Assembly: GCA_017307855.1 (NCBI GenBank)
Contig: JAFKGD010000002.1
Span: 558,001 to 622,000, forward strand
Length of the DNA: 64,000 nucleotides
Reading direction: 5' to 3'
DNA from: Burkholderiales bacterium
GTDB taxonomy: Bacteria; Pseudomonadota; Gammaproteobacteria; Burkholderiales; Burkholderiaceae_C
Below the pieces are notes generated by a model, which worked only from the letters and a program-made list of their open reading frames with translations, searched no databases and had not been told where the DNA came from. A program made the translations under genes and the position numbers. Shown here piece after piece: positions 27,742-37,641 of the stretch (positions within the stretch are counted from its first letter, which is position 1; each line of letters opens with the position of its first letter).

Positions 27742-29730
27742 ATGCCACGTCACCATCGTCTGCCTCGTTCCGCGCGCCTTCGCTACCTCCTTCCGATCGT
27801 CTCTGTCCTGCCCACAGCCTCCGCCTGGGCGCTGTGCAACGGCGGCGTCGACGTCACTTCCACTCTGGTCATCTCGTCGAACTGCTCTGGCGATGCGACC
27901 AAGCCGCTGACCTTGGGCACGGGCGCGGACGTGACGATCAACGCGGATGTCACCGTCGACAACGACCGCTTCTCCACACGCAACGGCGACCCCGTGGCCG
28001 TGGCAGCCGGCGCCACCGCGATTCGCCTGGTCAACCACGGCCTGGTGTACACGCCGCAGCAATGGGGCGTCACCGTGCAGGGCACGTTGGGCAGCCTCGT
28101 CAACACCGGCACCATCCGCTCTGACAGCCGACGCGCCGTGGTGATCAACGGGACCGTCGGCACCTTCACCAACACCGGCACGCTCAGCGGTCCGTTCGCC
28201 GATGTGACGACCTCCGGTGTGCTGCAGACCTTCAACAACCTGCAGGGTGCGGGCAATGCCGCAGGGCCCGTCACCTATGCGCAGGCGCTGCCCACGCACT
28301 ACAACATCATCATCGACAGCCCGACGCACTACGGACAGCTGGATAACGCCGGCGCGACAGGCAGCCTGCAGTTCGGGGTGTACGAGACTTCGACCGTCGC
28401 GGCCGGCACGTACAGCAGCGTGCTGACAGGATTCTCGGGAGCAAACCTGACGGGACCGTTGACGGGCACGTTCGGGCGCTACACCTGGAATCTGAACCTG
28501 GCCTCGGGCACCACCTGGGATCTGGTGTTCGTCGCCAACCCGGTGTCGTACCTGACGTACGCGACCACGCCCAATGCAGCCAGCGTGGCCCGCCTGCTCG
28601 AAAGCATCGCGAACGCGCCGGCCACCACGCAGGGCGCAGCGCTGACGCAGCAGATCGACGCCTTGTCACCCAGCAGCGCACAGGCGGCATTCCACTCGCT
28701 CGCGGGCTCTACGCATGCGACGGCGAGCTCGGTCGCGCAGTCGATGACGCGCGGCTTCGCGGCGCAGCTCGGTGGTGGCGGTACGGCGGATACCGGCGCG
28801 CGCGTGGGCCTGCGGTCGGGCGCCATGCAATACGCCAGCCTCGACCTGGTCCAGGCCGCGCCGCGCACGATCAGCGATGCCGGACCGGGCCGCGCACCCG
28901 ACGCGCGCGGCCTGTGGGTGCAGGCGCTCGGCACGGGCGGGCGCATCGCCAGCGACGGCAACGCCGATGGCGCACGCTGGCGTGGCGACGGTTTCGCACT
29001 GGGCTACGAGCAGCCACTGAGCGGCGGATGGATCGCCGGCGCAGCGTTCGGCTATTCACGCGCGCGATGGGACGCACTGGGTGGCACAGGCGCCAGCGGT
29101 CGCATTGAGACGCCGCAGGTCGGCGTCTATGCACGCAGCACAGGCGACGGCTGGCGCACCCGCATCGATGCGAGCTACGCTGACCACGATTTCACCGCCG
29201 ATCGCGTCGTCGTCATCGGCGTCGACCGGCTGGTGGCCCAGAGCACCCACGGCGGCAAGGAATGGAGCGCCGGCCTGCAGTTCGAGAAGCCCATGGTGTC
29301 AGGTCCCTGGCAACTGCTGCCGGTGGTCGGCTTGCGATACGCCAACCTGCGCGAGCGCGGCTTCACCGAAACAGGGGCGGGTGCCGCCAACCTCTCCGTG
29401 CAAGGCCGCACGACGCAGAACGCCGTGCTCTCGACCGGCGTGCATGCCGGCCGCGACTTCGACGGCGCCCCAGGCCGGTACGAAATGCGCGCGATCGCCT
29501 CATATCTGACGGGCGACAACGACGCACCACTCACGGCCAGCCTGGCCGGCCAGGCTGGAGGCTTCACCGTCACGGGCGCGCCGCTCAAGCGTGCGGCGCT
29601 CACATTGGGCGGCAGCGTGCAGGGCCGCATGGGTCGCGGCGCCACGATGTATGCAGATGCCAGCTACGAATTGCGCGGCAGCGGGCAAAACGCTTTCCAG
29701 CTGGGGGCAGGTGTACGCATGGATTTCTGA
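27742..29730 (+). CDS. Autotransporter (type Va) with short passenger
   Basis: This 662-residue outer-membrane autotransporter starts with a signal peptide (MPRHHRLPRSARLRYLLPIVS...ASAWA, cleavage near 30). The passenger of about 300 residues is Thr/Gly/Asn-rich with beta-helix-like repeats (GTLGSLVNTGTI, GTVGTFTNTGTL, with NTGT spaced 24 residues apart). From about 360 there is an autotransporter beta-domain ending in GAGVRMDF, with the C-terminal Phe that signals BAM assembly. The linker ALTQQIDALSPSSAQAAFHSLAG is typical of this family. The passenger is smaller than in most adhesins and has no visible protease or esterase motif; an adhesin-like role is plausible but unproven. An intrinsic terminator follows. 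Confidence 0.87.
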   Translation: MPRHHRLPRSARLRYLLPIVSVLPTASAWALCNGGVDVTSTLVISSNCSGDATKPLTLGTGADVTINADVTVDNDRFSTRNGDPVAVAAGATAIRLVNHGLVYTPQQWGVTVQGTLGSLVNTGTIRSDSRRAVVINGTVGTFTNTGTLSGPFADVTTSGVLQTFNNLQGAGNAAGPVTYAQALPTHYNIIIDSPTHYGQLDNAGATGSLQFGVYETSTVAAGTYSSVLTGFSGANLTGPLTGTFGRYTWNLNLASGTTWDLVFVANPVSYLTYATTPNAASVARLLESIANAPATTQGAALTQQIDALSPSSAQAAFHSLAGSTHATASSVAQSMTRGFAAQLGGGGTADTGARVGLRSGAMQYASLDLVQAAPRTISDAGPGRAPDARGLWVQALGTGGRIASDGNADGARWRGDGFALGYEQPLSGGWIAGAAFGYSRARWDALGGTGASGRIETPQVGVYARSTGDGWRTRIDASYADHDFTADRVVVIGVDRLVAQSTHGGKEWSAGLQFEKPMVSGPWQLLPVVGLRYANLRERGFTETGAGAANLSVQGRTTQNAVLSTGVHAGRDFDGAPGRYEMRAIASYLTGDNDAPLTASLAGQAGGFTVTGAPLKRAALTLGGSVQGRMGRGATMYADASYELRGSGQNAFQLGAGVRMDF

Positions 29731-29760
29731 GTAGCGCGATACGGCCGGCCCCAGAAAAAG

Positions 29761-29786
29761 AAACCGCGCCCGAGGGCGCGGTTTTT
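29761..29786. terminator. Intrinsic terminator after the autotransporter gene
   Basis: AAACCGCGCC pairs with GGCGCGGTTT around a CGAG loop, followed by TTTTT; A-rich sequence precedes the other arm. It can terminate the autotransporter gene and, in reverse, the TRAP receptor gene that ends at 29867. Confidence 0.85.
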
Positions 29787-29866
29787 CCATCGCCGGACCG
29801 CCTCAAGATGAAAAGTGCCTCCTCGTACGTACGAGGGCTCTTTCCGATGCCTGAGGCCGTCAGCGA

Positions 29867-30949
29867 TCAGGTCAGCTTGACCGACTGCATGAAGCTGTCG
29901 AAGCGCGCTTCGGTGAAGCGGAACCAGAGGATCTGGTCCTTCTGGAAGTTGCGGTAGTCGGTGTAGATCTTCTTCCAGTCGGGGTTCTTGGAGTCGAGTT
30001 CCGCATAGACCTCCATCGAGGCCTTGAACGATGCGTCCAGAACGGTCTTGGGGAAGGGCAACACCTTGGTCTTCGCGCCCACGATCTGCTTGAGTGCGGT
30101 GGGGTTGCGCGCGTCGTACTTGGCCTGCATGTCAACGTGGGCTGCCAGCGAGGCGGCTTCGACAATGGCCTTGTATTCGGCGGGCAGGCCATTGAAGGCC
30201 TTGTCGTTGATGAAGAAGTCCACCTCCGGACCACCTTCCCACCAGCCCGGATAGTAGTAGTACGGCGCGACCTTGTTGAAGCCCAGCTTCTGGTCGTCGT
30301 AGGGTCCCACCCATTCGGCGGCATCGATCGTGCCCTTTTCCAGCGCCTGGTAGATCTCGCCACCCGGAAGGTTCTGCGGCACGGCGCCCATGCGCTCGAT
30401 CACGCGGCCGGCGAAGCCGCCGATGCGGAACTTCAGGCCCTTGATGTCGGCCGGCGACTTGATTTCCTTGCGGAACCAGCCCCCCATCTGCGCGCCGGTG
30501 TTGCCGCCGGCGAAGCTGATCATGTTGTACTTGGCATAGAACTCGTTCATGAGCTTGCGGCCATTGCCTTCGATCATCCAGGCCGTCATCTGGCGGCTGT
30601 TCATGCCAAAGGGGATGGCGGCGCCGATGGCGAAGGCCTCGTTCTTGCCGAAGAAGTAGTAGGGCACCGTGTGGCAGGCCTCGACCGAGCCCTGCTGCAC
30701 ACCGTCCACCACGCCGAAGGCGGGCATCAGTTCACCGGCGGGGTGCACCGAAATCTCGAACTTGCCCCCCGACATGGCGCGCACGTGCTTGGAGAACACT
30801 TCGGCGGCGCCGTAGATCGTGTCCAGCGACTTGGGGAAGCTGGAAGCCAGACGCCAGCGGACGGTGGCCTGGGCATGCACAGCGGGCGCGATGCCGGCTG
30901 CAAGCACGCCGGCGATGCCGGCGTTTTTGATGACTGAACGACGATCCAT
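29867..30949 (-). CDS. TRAP transporter solute receptor (DctP/TakP-like)
   Basis: This 360-residue periplasmic binding protein of the TRAP type has a Tat-like signal (DRRSVIKNAG followed by a short hydrophobic stretch, ending AVHAQ near 27). Mature sequence begins ATVRWRLASSFPKSLDTIYGAAEVF. Typical receptor segments are KFEISVHPAGEL, GWFRKEIKSPADIKGLKFRIGGFAGRVIERMGAVP and KGTIDAAEWVGPYDD; the last, with WVGP, is usual for the alpha-keto-acid/TakP-type receptors. No permease is adjacent; dctQM lie 5.6 kb away on the opposite strand, and a GGGAAAACCC element lies upstream of both. The pairing is inferred. Confidence 0.88.
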   Translation of the reverse strand: MDRRSVIKNAGIAGVLAAGIAPAVHAQATVRWRLASSFPKSLDTIYGAAEVFSKHVRAMSGGKFEISVHPAGELMPAFGVVDGVQQGSVEACHTVPYYFFGKNEAFAIGAAIPFGMNSRQMTAWMIEGNGRKLMNEFYAKYNMISFAGGNTGAQMGGWFRKEIKSPADIKGLKFRIGGFAGRVIERMGAVPQNLPGGEIYQALEKGTIDAAEWVGPYDDQKLGFNKVAPYYYYPGWWEGGPEVDFFINDKAFNGLPAEYKAIVEAASLAAHVDMQAKYDARNPTALKQIVGAKTKVLPFPKTVLDASFKASMEVYAELDSKNPDWKKIYTDYRNFQKDQILWFRFTEARFDSFMQSVKLT

Positions 30950-31051
30950 GTTGTGTGACTCCGTGTTGATTGGATTGGACCTGCGGGGCCGATGGCCTCC
31001 AACACCCCGCCGGGCACACGGATTCTAGAAATCGCCTATTGGCGTCACGCG

Positions 31052-31063
31052 CGGGTTTTCCCG
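31052..31063 (-). promoter_or_regulatory. GGGAAAACCC element upstream of the TRAP receptor gene
   Basis: On the minus strand this reads CGGGAAAACCCG. It shares GGGAAAACCCG with the dctQ upstream region (21894-21904) and stands 103 bp before the receptor start at 30949. It is also a GGG-AAAA-CCC dyad. Confidence 0.35.
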
Positions 31064-31109
31064 CCCGCCTGACCAATCGTTCAGGCTTCTGTCAGTCAGC
31101 CTGCTGAAA

Positions 31110-31123
31110 GGCGTCGCGACGCC
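31110..31123 (-). terminator. Possible terminator after dxs
   Basis: GGCGTCGCGACGCC is a perfect 14-bp palindrome; on the minus strand it is followed by TTTC. It lies 9 bp past the dxs stop (31133). A second hairpin (CAGGCT at 31082-31087 with AGCCTG at 31098-31103) follows. The T run is short, so termination is only moderately likely. Confidence 0.4.
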
Positions 31124-31132
31124 GTGAAGATC

Positions 31133-33022
<1,890 letters not shown>

Positions 33023-33068
33023 GGCGTGTGAGGTCGTTCGTGGGGGAAAGGCAGCGCGGGGTGGCGGA

Positions 33069-33977
33069 TCAGCGATCGCGTTCGACCACCATGCGCGCCA
33101 GCGCGGCCAGCGCGCGCGTGTCGGGCAGGCCCGTGGCGGCCAGGGCATCGAGCGCTTCGCGCAGCAGGTCGTCGGCATGGGCGCGTGCAGCATGAAGACC
33201 CATGAGGGAGACGTAGGTGGGCTTGTCCGCGGCCGCATCCTTGCCAGCGGTCTTGCCCAGCGTGGCCGAATCGGCGGTCACGTCGAGGATGTCGTCCACC
33301 ACCTGGAAGGCCAGCCCGATGGCGGCACCGAAAGACTGCAGGCCCGCCTGCGCGCGCGCATCGGGCGCGCCGCAAGCCGCGCCCATCATCACGCTGGCCT
33401 GCAGCAGCGCGCCGGTTTTGAGGCGGTGCATCTGGCGCAGCTCGGCCTCGGTGAGCGCACGGCCCACACTGGCCAGATCGATGGCTTGGCCTCCGGCCAT
33501 GCCCGCGGCACCGGCAGCGCGCGCGAGCAGGCGGCACAGCCGCGCCTGCACGGCGTCGGGCAGGCTGCCGTCGTCGGGCGCGAGCAGTTCGAACGCCAGC
33601 GCCTGCAGCGCGTCGCCCGCGAGCAGGGCCGGCGCCTCGCCGAACTTCACGTGCACGGTGGGCTTACCCCGACGCAGCACGTCGTTGTCCATGCACGGCA
33701 GGTCGTCGTGCACGAGCGAATAGGCGTGGATCAGCTCGACCGCGCAGGCTGCGCGCACAGCAGCCGCGTCCAGGCCGTCCGCGGCCTCGGACGCGGCCAG
33801 TACCAGCAACGGCCGCAGCCGCTTGCCGCCATCGAGCACGGCGTAGCGCATCGCTTCGCCCAGGCCGGCAGGCGCGTGGGGGCCGACGTGCAACGACAGC
33901 GCGTCTTCGATGCGAGCCAGATGCGCGCGGCTCCAGGTGTCCAGCTCGAACATCTCCATGGCGTCGTCACGTTTCAT
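33069..33977 (-). CDS. ispA: Farnesyl diphosphate synthase (IspA family polyprenyl synthetase)
   Basis: This 302-residue trans-prenyltransferase makes farnesyl diphosphate from IPP and DMAPP or GPP. The first Asp-rich motif is DDLPCMDND (91-99) and the second DDILD (228-232); [11 protein letters not shown] (50-60) and [10 protein letters not shown] (187-196) are also typical. The start at ATG 33977 overlaps the xseB stop by 4 nt; a Met at residue 6 is an alternative. The gene is followed by dxs. Confidence 0.95.
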   Translation of the reverse strand: MKRDDAMEMFELDTWSRAHLARIEDALSLHVGPHAPAGLGEAMRYAVLDGGKRLRPLLVLAASEAADGLDAAAVRAACAVELIHAYSLVHDDLPCMDNDVLRRGKPTVHVKFGEAPALLAGDALQALAFELLAPDDGSLPDAVQARLCRLLARAAGAAGMAGGQAIDLASVGRALTEAELRQMHRLKTGALLQASVMMGAACGAPDARAQAGLQSFGAAIGLAFQVVDDILDVTADSATLGKTAGKDAAADKPTYVSLMGLHAARAHADDLLREALDALAATGLPDTRALAALARMVVERDR

Positions 33978-34225
33978 GGCTGCGCGTCCCAGTTGCGCAG
34001 TTGGCCATCGTCCAGCACCTTGATCTGGTCCTCGACCGCCTGCAGGCGATCACGGCAGAAGGCCAGCAACGCAGCGCCCCGCTGGTAGCCGCCAAGCAAT
34101 TCGCCCAGGGGCATCTGACCGGATTCGAGACGGGCGACGAGTTGTTCGAGCTCCTGCAGCGCCTCTTCGTACGTGTCGGGCAGCGGAGCGCGGGTCTCGC
34201 CCGCCGGGGGGGCCTTGGATGGCAT
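33974..34225 (-). CDS. xseB: Exodeoxyribonuclease VII small subunit
   Basis: This 83-residue helical subunit of exonuclease VII has the XseB pattern [54 protein letters not shown] from residue 18 on. The large subunit XseA is not in the window, as is usual. The ATG at 34225 gives a normal length; an in-frame ATG at 34411 would add an unrelated 62-residue extension across the intergenic region. It heads the xseB-ispA-dxs unit. Confidence 0.93.
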   Translation of the reverse strand: MPSKAPPAGETRAPLPDTYEEALQELEQLVARLESGQMPLGELLGGYQRGAALLAFCRDRLQAVEDQIKVLDDGQLRNWDAQP

Positions 34226-34342
34226 GCGTGGGATGAAAACCAAAAGAGCGGATTTTAGGCGCGGACCCCCGCGATGCCGAACCCAACGGTTGGCAACAGC
34301 GGTAAAAACCCTTCGTTGCGGGCTTGCAATCGGGGCGACGGG

Positions 34343-34348
34343 TACAAT
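34343..34348 (+). promoter_or_regulatory. -10-like TACAAT of the Rieske oxygenase gene
   Basis: TACAAT lies 133 nt before the ATG at 34482, in the 256-bp gap between xseB and the oxygenase gene. A TTGCAA is 13 nt upstream, too close to be a normal -35. The leader that would follow is long and contains the hairpin at 34377-34393. Confidence 0.35.
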
Positions 34349-34376
34349 TTGCGGTCTTTCCCAGTGAAAAGTTCGT

Positions 34377-34393
34377 CCGGCGTGCCACGCCGG
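34377..34393 (+). promoter_or_regulatory. Hairpin in the long leader of the Rieske oxygenase gene
   Basis: CCGGCGTG and CACGCCGG form a perfect inverted repeat around one base, followed by TTCTCTCTC. It might be an attenuator or a protein-binding site; the sequence alone does not decide. Confidence 0.3.
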
Positions 34394-34481
34394 TTCTCTC
34401 TCGCGCGTCATTTCCGGCCCAGCCGGGTTCTGTGCGCACCCTCCTGCCCCTTCATAGGGGGAGTCTCTAGGTCAGGACACC

Positions 34482-35618
34482 ATGTCTGATTTAAGTCTTC
34501 AACTGCAGCAGGCCGCAAGCCAACTCCCCGTCAGCAGTTACTTCGACGAGGCGCTGTTCCGGCGCGAGATGGAGCTGATCTTCCAGCGCGGGCCCCGCTA
34601 TGTGGGGCACAGCCTGTCAGTGCCCGAAGTGGGCGATTTCCATGCCCTGCCCCAGGAAGGCGAGGGCCGCGCGCTCGTTCGCACGCCGCAGGGCGTGCAG
34701 CTGATCTCCAACGTCTGCCGCCACCGCCAGGCCGTGATGCTCAAGGGTCGCGGCCGCCTGCCCGGTTCGGGAGACGCGGCTGCCGGCAACATCGTGTGCC
34801 CGCTGCACCGCTGGACGTACGCGCCCGAGGGCCAGTTGCTGGGCGCCCCGCATTTCGCGCAGGATCCGTGCCTGAACCTCAACAATTACGGCCTGCGCGA
34901 GTGGAACGGCCTGCTGTTCGAGGACAACGGGCGCGACATCGCCGCCGACCTTGCCGGCATGGGCCCGCGCGCGCAGCTCGATTTCGAGGGCTATGCGCTC
35001 GACCGCGTCGAGCTGCACGAGTGCAACTACAACTGGAAGACCTTCATCGAGGTCTATCTCGAGGACTACCACGTCGGCCCCTTCCACCCGGGGCTGGGCA
35101 ACTTCGTCACGTGCGAAGACCTGGCTTGGGAATTCAAACGCGAGTATTCGGTGCAGACGGTGGGCGTGGCCAATCGTCTGGGCCGCGCGGGCAGCCCGGT
35201 CTACCAGAAGTGGCACGACCAGTTGCTGAATTACCGCAACGGCGAGCCGCCGCCCTATGGCGCGATCTGGCTCACCTACTACCCCCACATCATGGTGGAG
35301 TGGTATCCGCACGTGCTCACCGTCTCCACCCTGCACCCCGTTGGGCCCCAGAAGACACTGAACATGGTGGAGTTCTACTACCCCGAGGAAATCGTCGCCT
35401 TCGAGCGCGAGTTCGTCGAAGCGCAACAGGCTGCCTATATGGAGACCTGCATCGAGGACGACGAAATTGCCGAGCGCATGGATGCCGGCCGCCGTGCACT
35501 GATGACGCGCGGCGACAACGAGGTCGGGCCCTACCAGAGCCCGATGGAAGACGGCATGCAGCACTTCCACGAGTGGTATCGCGACGCACTGCGCCTGCCG
35601 CGCACCGACGCCGCTTGA
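34482..35618 (+). CDS. Rieske aromatic-ring-hydroxylating oxygenase alpha subunit
   Basis: This 378-residue Rieske non-heme iron oxygenase has its Rieske ligands at C79-x-H81 and C106-x2-H109. The 24 residues between the pairs are longer than the usual 15-17 because of a Gly-rich insert (KGRGRLPGSGDAAAGN). The catalytic iron motif is NWKTFIEVYLEDYHVGPFHPG (184-204), with His197 and His202. Residues 255-290 (PPPYGAIWLTYYPHIMVEWYPHVL) line the substrate region. No beta subunit, ferredoxin or reductase gene is nearby, so partners must be encoded elsewhere. It diverges from xseB, a position I recall as conserved in Comamonadaceae. Substrate unknown. Confidence 0.9.
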   Translation: MSDLSLQLQQAASQLPVSSYFDEALFRREMELIFQRGPRYVGHSLSVPEVGDFHALPQEGEGRALVRTPQGVQLISNVCRHRQAVMLKGRGRLPGSGDAAAGNIVCPLHRWTYAPEGQLLGAPHFAQDPCLNLNNYGLREWNGLLFEDNGRDIAADLAGMGPRAQLDFEGYALDRVELHECNYNWKTFIEVYLEDYHVGPFHPGLGNFVTCEDLAWEFKREYSVQTVGVANRLGRAGSPVYQKWHDQLLNYRNGEPPPYGAIWLTYYPHIMVEWYPHVLTVSTLHPVGPQKTLNMVEFYYPEEIVAFEREFVEAQQAAYMETCIEDDEIAERMDAGRRALMTRGDNEVGPYQSPMEDGMQHFHEWYRDALRLPRTDAA

Positions 35619-35641
35619 CCCCGCCGGCCCGCCATTGCCAC

Positions 35642-35664
35642 ACGCCCGCGCCTGCGGGCGTTTT
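35642..35664 (+). terminator. Intrinsic terminator after the Rieske oxygenase gene
   Basis: ACGCCCGC and GCGGGCGT form a perfect 8-bp stem with a GCCT loop, followed by TTT. It ends the oxygenase transcript and separates it from the EamA gene starting at 35707. Confidence 0.8.
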
Positions 35665-35706
35665 CGCGTTGCCGCATCCCATTCCCGGATCGCACGGGCC
35701 ACGCTG

Positions 35707-36600
35707 ATGCAATCGCTCTGGATGGTGCTGGGCGCCTTCTTCTTCGCCTGCATGGGCGTGTGCGTCAAGCTCGCCTCGGCCGACTTCAACAACGCCGAGC
35801 TCGTGTTCTGGCGCGGCATTGTCGGCATCGTCTTCATGGGCATCTTCGCCCGCAGCCGCGGCGTCACGCTGGGCACGCGCTACCCGGGCATGCACGTGTG
35901 GCGCAGCATGATCGGCGTGACCGGGCTGGCGGGCTGGTTCTACGCCATCGCCCACCTGCCGCTGGCAACCGCCATGACGCTCAACTACATGAGCAGTATC
36001 TGGGTGGCCGTGTTCATCATCAGCGGCGCGCTGATCACCTGGACACCCGCCAAGGGCCGGCCGTTCGCGCAGGGGCCGCTCATGGTCACCGTGCTGGCGG
36101 GCTTTGCCGGCGTGGTGCTGATGCTGCGGCCCTCGGTCGGCGAGCACCAGATGTTCGCCGCATTGATCGGGCTGCTCTCGGGGCTGGGATCGGCCATGGC
36201 GTACATGCAGGTCTCGGCCCTGGCCCGCGCGGGCGAGCCCGAGGAGCGCACGGTGTTCTATTTCGCCGTCGGCACCATGGTGGCCGGTGTGCTGGGCATG
36301 CTGCTGACCGGCCTCTCCGAATGGAGCTGGCGCGGCGCCATCTGGCTGGTGCCCATCGGCCTGCTGGCCTCGGGCGGGCAACTGTGCATGACCCGCGCCT
36401 ACAGCCAGGGCTCGACCCTGGTGGTGGCCAACCTGCAATACTCCGGCATCGTCTTCAGCGCGCTGTTCGGCGTACTGCTGTTCGGCGACGTCATCCCGCT
36501 GCCAGGCTGGCTCGGCATGGCGCTGATCGTCGGCAGCGGCGTGCTCGCCACGGTGCTGCGCAATCGCGCCGCACCCGGATCGCCCGCCGAAGACCACTGA
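35707..36600 (+). CDS. EamA/DMT-family transporter
   Basis: This 297-residue, ten-helix member of the drug/metabolite transporter superfamily has two EamA repeats (about 1-140 and 150-290). Typical segments are KLASADFNNAELVFWRGIVGIVFMGIFAR, TGLAGWFYAIAHLPLATAMTLNYMSSIWVAVF and LCMTRAYSQGSTLVVANLQYSGIVFSALFG. Such proteins often export amino acids or nucleobases or import S-adenosylmethionine-like compounds; the substrate here is unknown. The ATG at 35707 opens directly on the first helix. The sulfurtransferase gene follows 36 nt later. Confidence 0.9.
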   Translation: MQSLWMVLGAFFFACMGVCVKLASADFNNAELVFWRGIVGIVFMGIFARSRGVTLGTRYPGMHVWRSMIGVTGLAGWFYAIAHLPLATAMTLNYMSSIWVAVFIISGALITWTPAKGRPFAQGPLMVTVLAGFAGVVLMLRPSVGEHQMFAALIGLLSGLGSAMAYMQVSALARAGEPEERTVFYFAVGTMVAGVLGMLLTGLSEWSWRGAIWLVPIGLLASGGQLCMTRAYSQGSTLVVANLQYSGIVFSALFGVLLFGDVIPLPGWLGMALIVGSGVLATVLRNRAAPGSPAEDH

Positions 36601-36636
36601 CACCGCCGACGCTCCACCTTGCCCACGGACCATGCC

Positions 36637-37500
36637 ATGACCCCGTCCTACGATCTCCTGATCACGCCCCCGCAGCTTCGCATCCTGATGGCATCGGGCC
36701 AGCCGCTCATGGTGTTCGACTGCAGCTTCGACCTGATGAACCCGCCGGCCGGCGTCGCTGCCTGGCGCGAGACGCACATTCCAGGCGCCGTTCATGCCGA
36801 CATGGACACGGCACTCTCCACGCATGGCCCCGAGCGCGCCAGTGGCGGGCGCCATCCGCTGCCCACGCGCGAGGCCTTCGCCGCGTGGCTGCGCTCGGTG
36901 GGCTTCTCGAACGGCATGCAAGCCGTGGTCTACGACCGCAACGGAGCCAACTACTGCGGCCGCCTGTGGTGGATGCTCAAGTGGGCCGGCCACGACCGCG
37001 TGGCGGTGCTCGACGGCGGGCTGCAGGCCTGGCAGGCCGAAGGCGGTGGCGTGACGGGCGGCGAAGAACCCCCGCGTGCGCCCGGCGACTTCCAGCCCGG
37101 CGCGCCGCTGCGCCGCCTGGTCGACGCCGCCACCGTGCTGGCCCGCCTGGGCCAGCCGGACCAGACAGTGATCGATGCCCGGGCGCCCGCACGCTTCCGT
37201 GGCGAGACAGAACCGCTCGACCCGGTGGCAGGCCATATTCCGGGGGCGCTCAACCGGCCGTTCACCCAGAACTTCGGTGCCGACGGCCGCTTCAAGTCGG
37301 CCGGCGCGCTGCGCGCCGAATTCGATGCACTGCTGGCCGGCCGCGATCCGGGCAGCGTGGTGCACCAGTGCGGCAGCGGCGTGAGCGCCACGCCCAACGT
37401 GATCGCCATGGAGATCGCTGGCCTGGCGCCGCCGGCGCTCTTCGCGGGCAGTTGGAGCGAGTGGTGCAGCGACCCATCGCGCCCGGTGGCTCAAGGCTGA
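36637..37500 (+). CDS. 3-mercaptopyruvate/thiosulfate sulfurtransferase (SseA-like)
   Basis: This 287-residue protein has two rhodanese domains. The catalytic loop in the second domain reads CGSGVSA (245-251) with Cys245, close to the CG(S/T)GVTA loop of mercaptopyruvate sulfurtransferases rather than the CRKGVTA of thiosulfate rhodaneses. The first domain has the DCSFDLMNP and HIPGAVHADMDTALS segments; the second has DARAPARFRGETEPLDPVAGHIPGA. The ATG at 36637 is preferred; a TTG at 36619 would add six residues. Probable role: sulfur transfer and thiol or cyanide detoxification. Confidence 0.9.
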   Translation: MTPSYDLLITPPQLRILMASGQPLMVFDCSFDLMNPPAGVAAWRETHIPGAVHADMDTALSTHGPERASGGRHPLPTREAFAAWLRSVGFSNGMQAVVYDRNGANYCGRLWWMLKWAGHDRVAVLDGGLQAWQAEGGGVTGGEEPPRAPGDFQPGAPLRRLVDAATVLARLGQPDQTVIDARAPARFRGETEPLDPVAGHIPGALNRPFTQNFGADGRFKSAGALRAEFDALLAGRDPGSVVHQCGSGVSATPNVIAMEIAGLAPPALFAGSWSEWCSDPSRPVAQG

Positions 37501-37641
37501 CCGCACCACGCCAACTTCTTCACGCTGCGCGCAGGTGGAAACACTCAGGACGCACTTCATGCATCCACCCTGCGCCTGCGAAGTGCCGGCGGCCCTACCA
37601 TCGGCTGGCCCGCACCCCACCGCCTTCACCCGACCCTGACC

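Noticed and set aside
34324..34348. Normal sigma-70 promoter TTGCAA plus TACAAT for the Rieske gene
   Set aside because: The spacer is only 13 bp, too short for a standard promoter; only the -10-like hexamer is listed.
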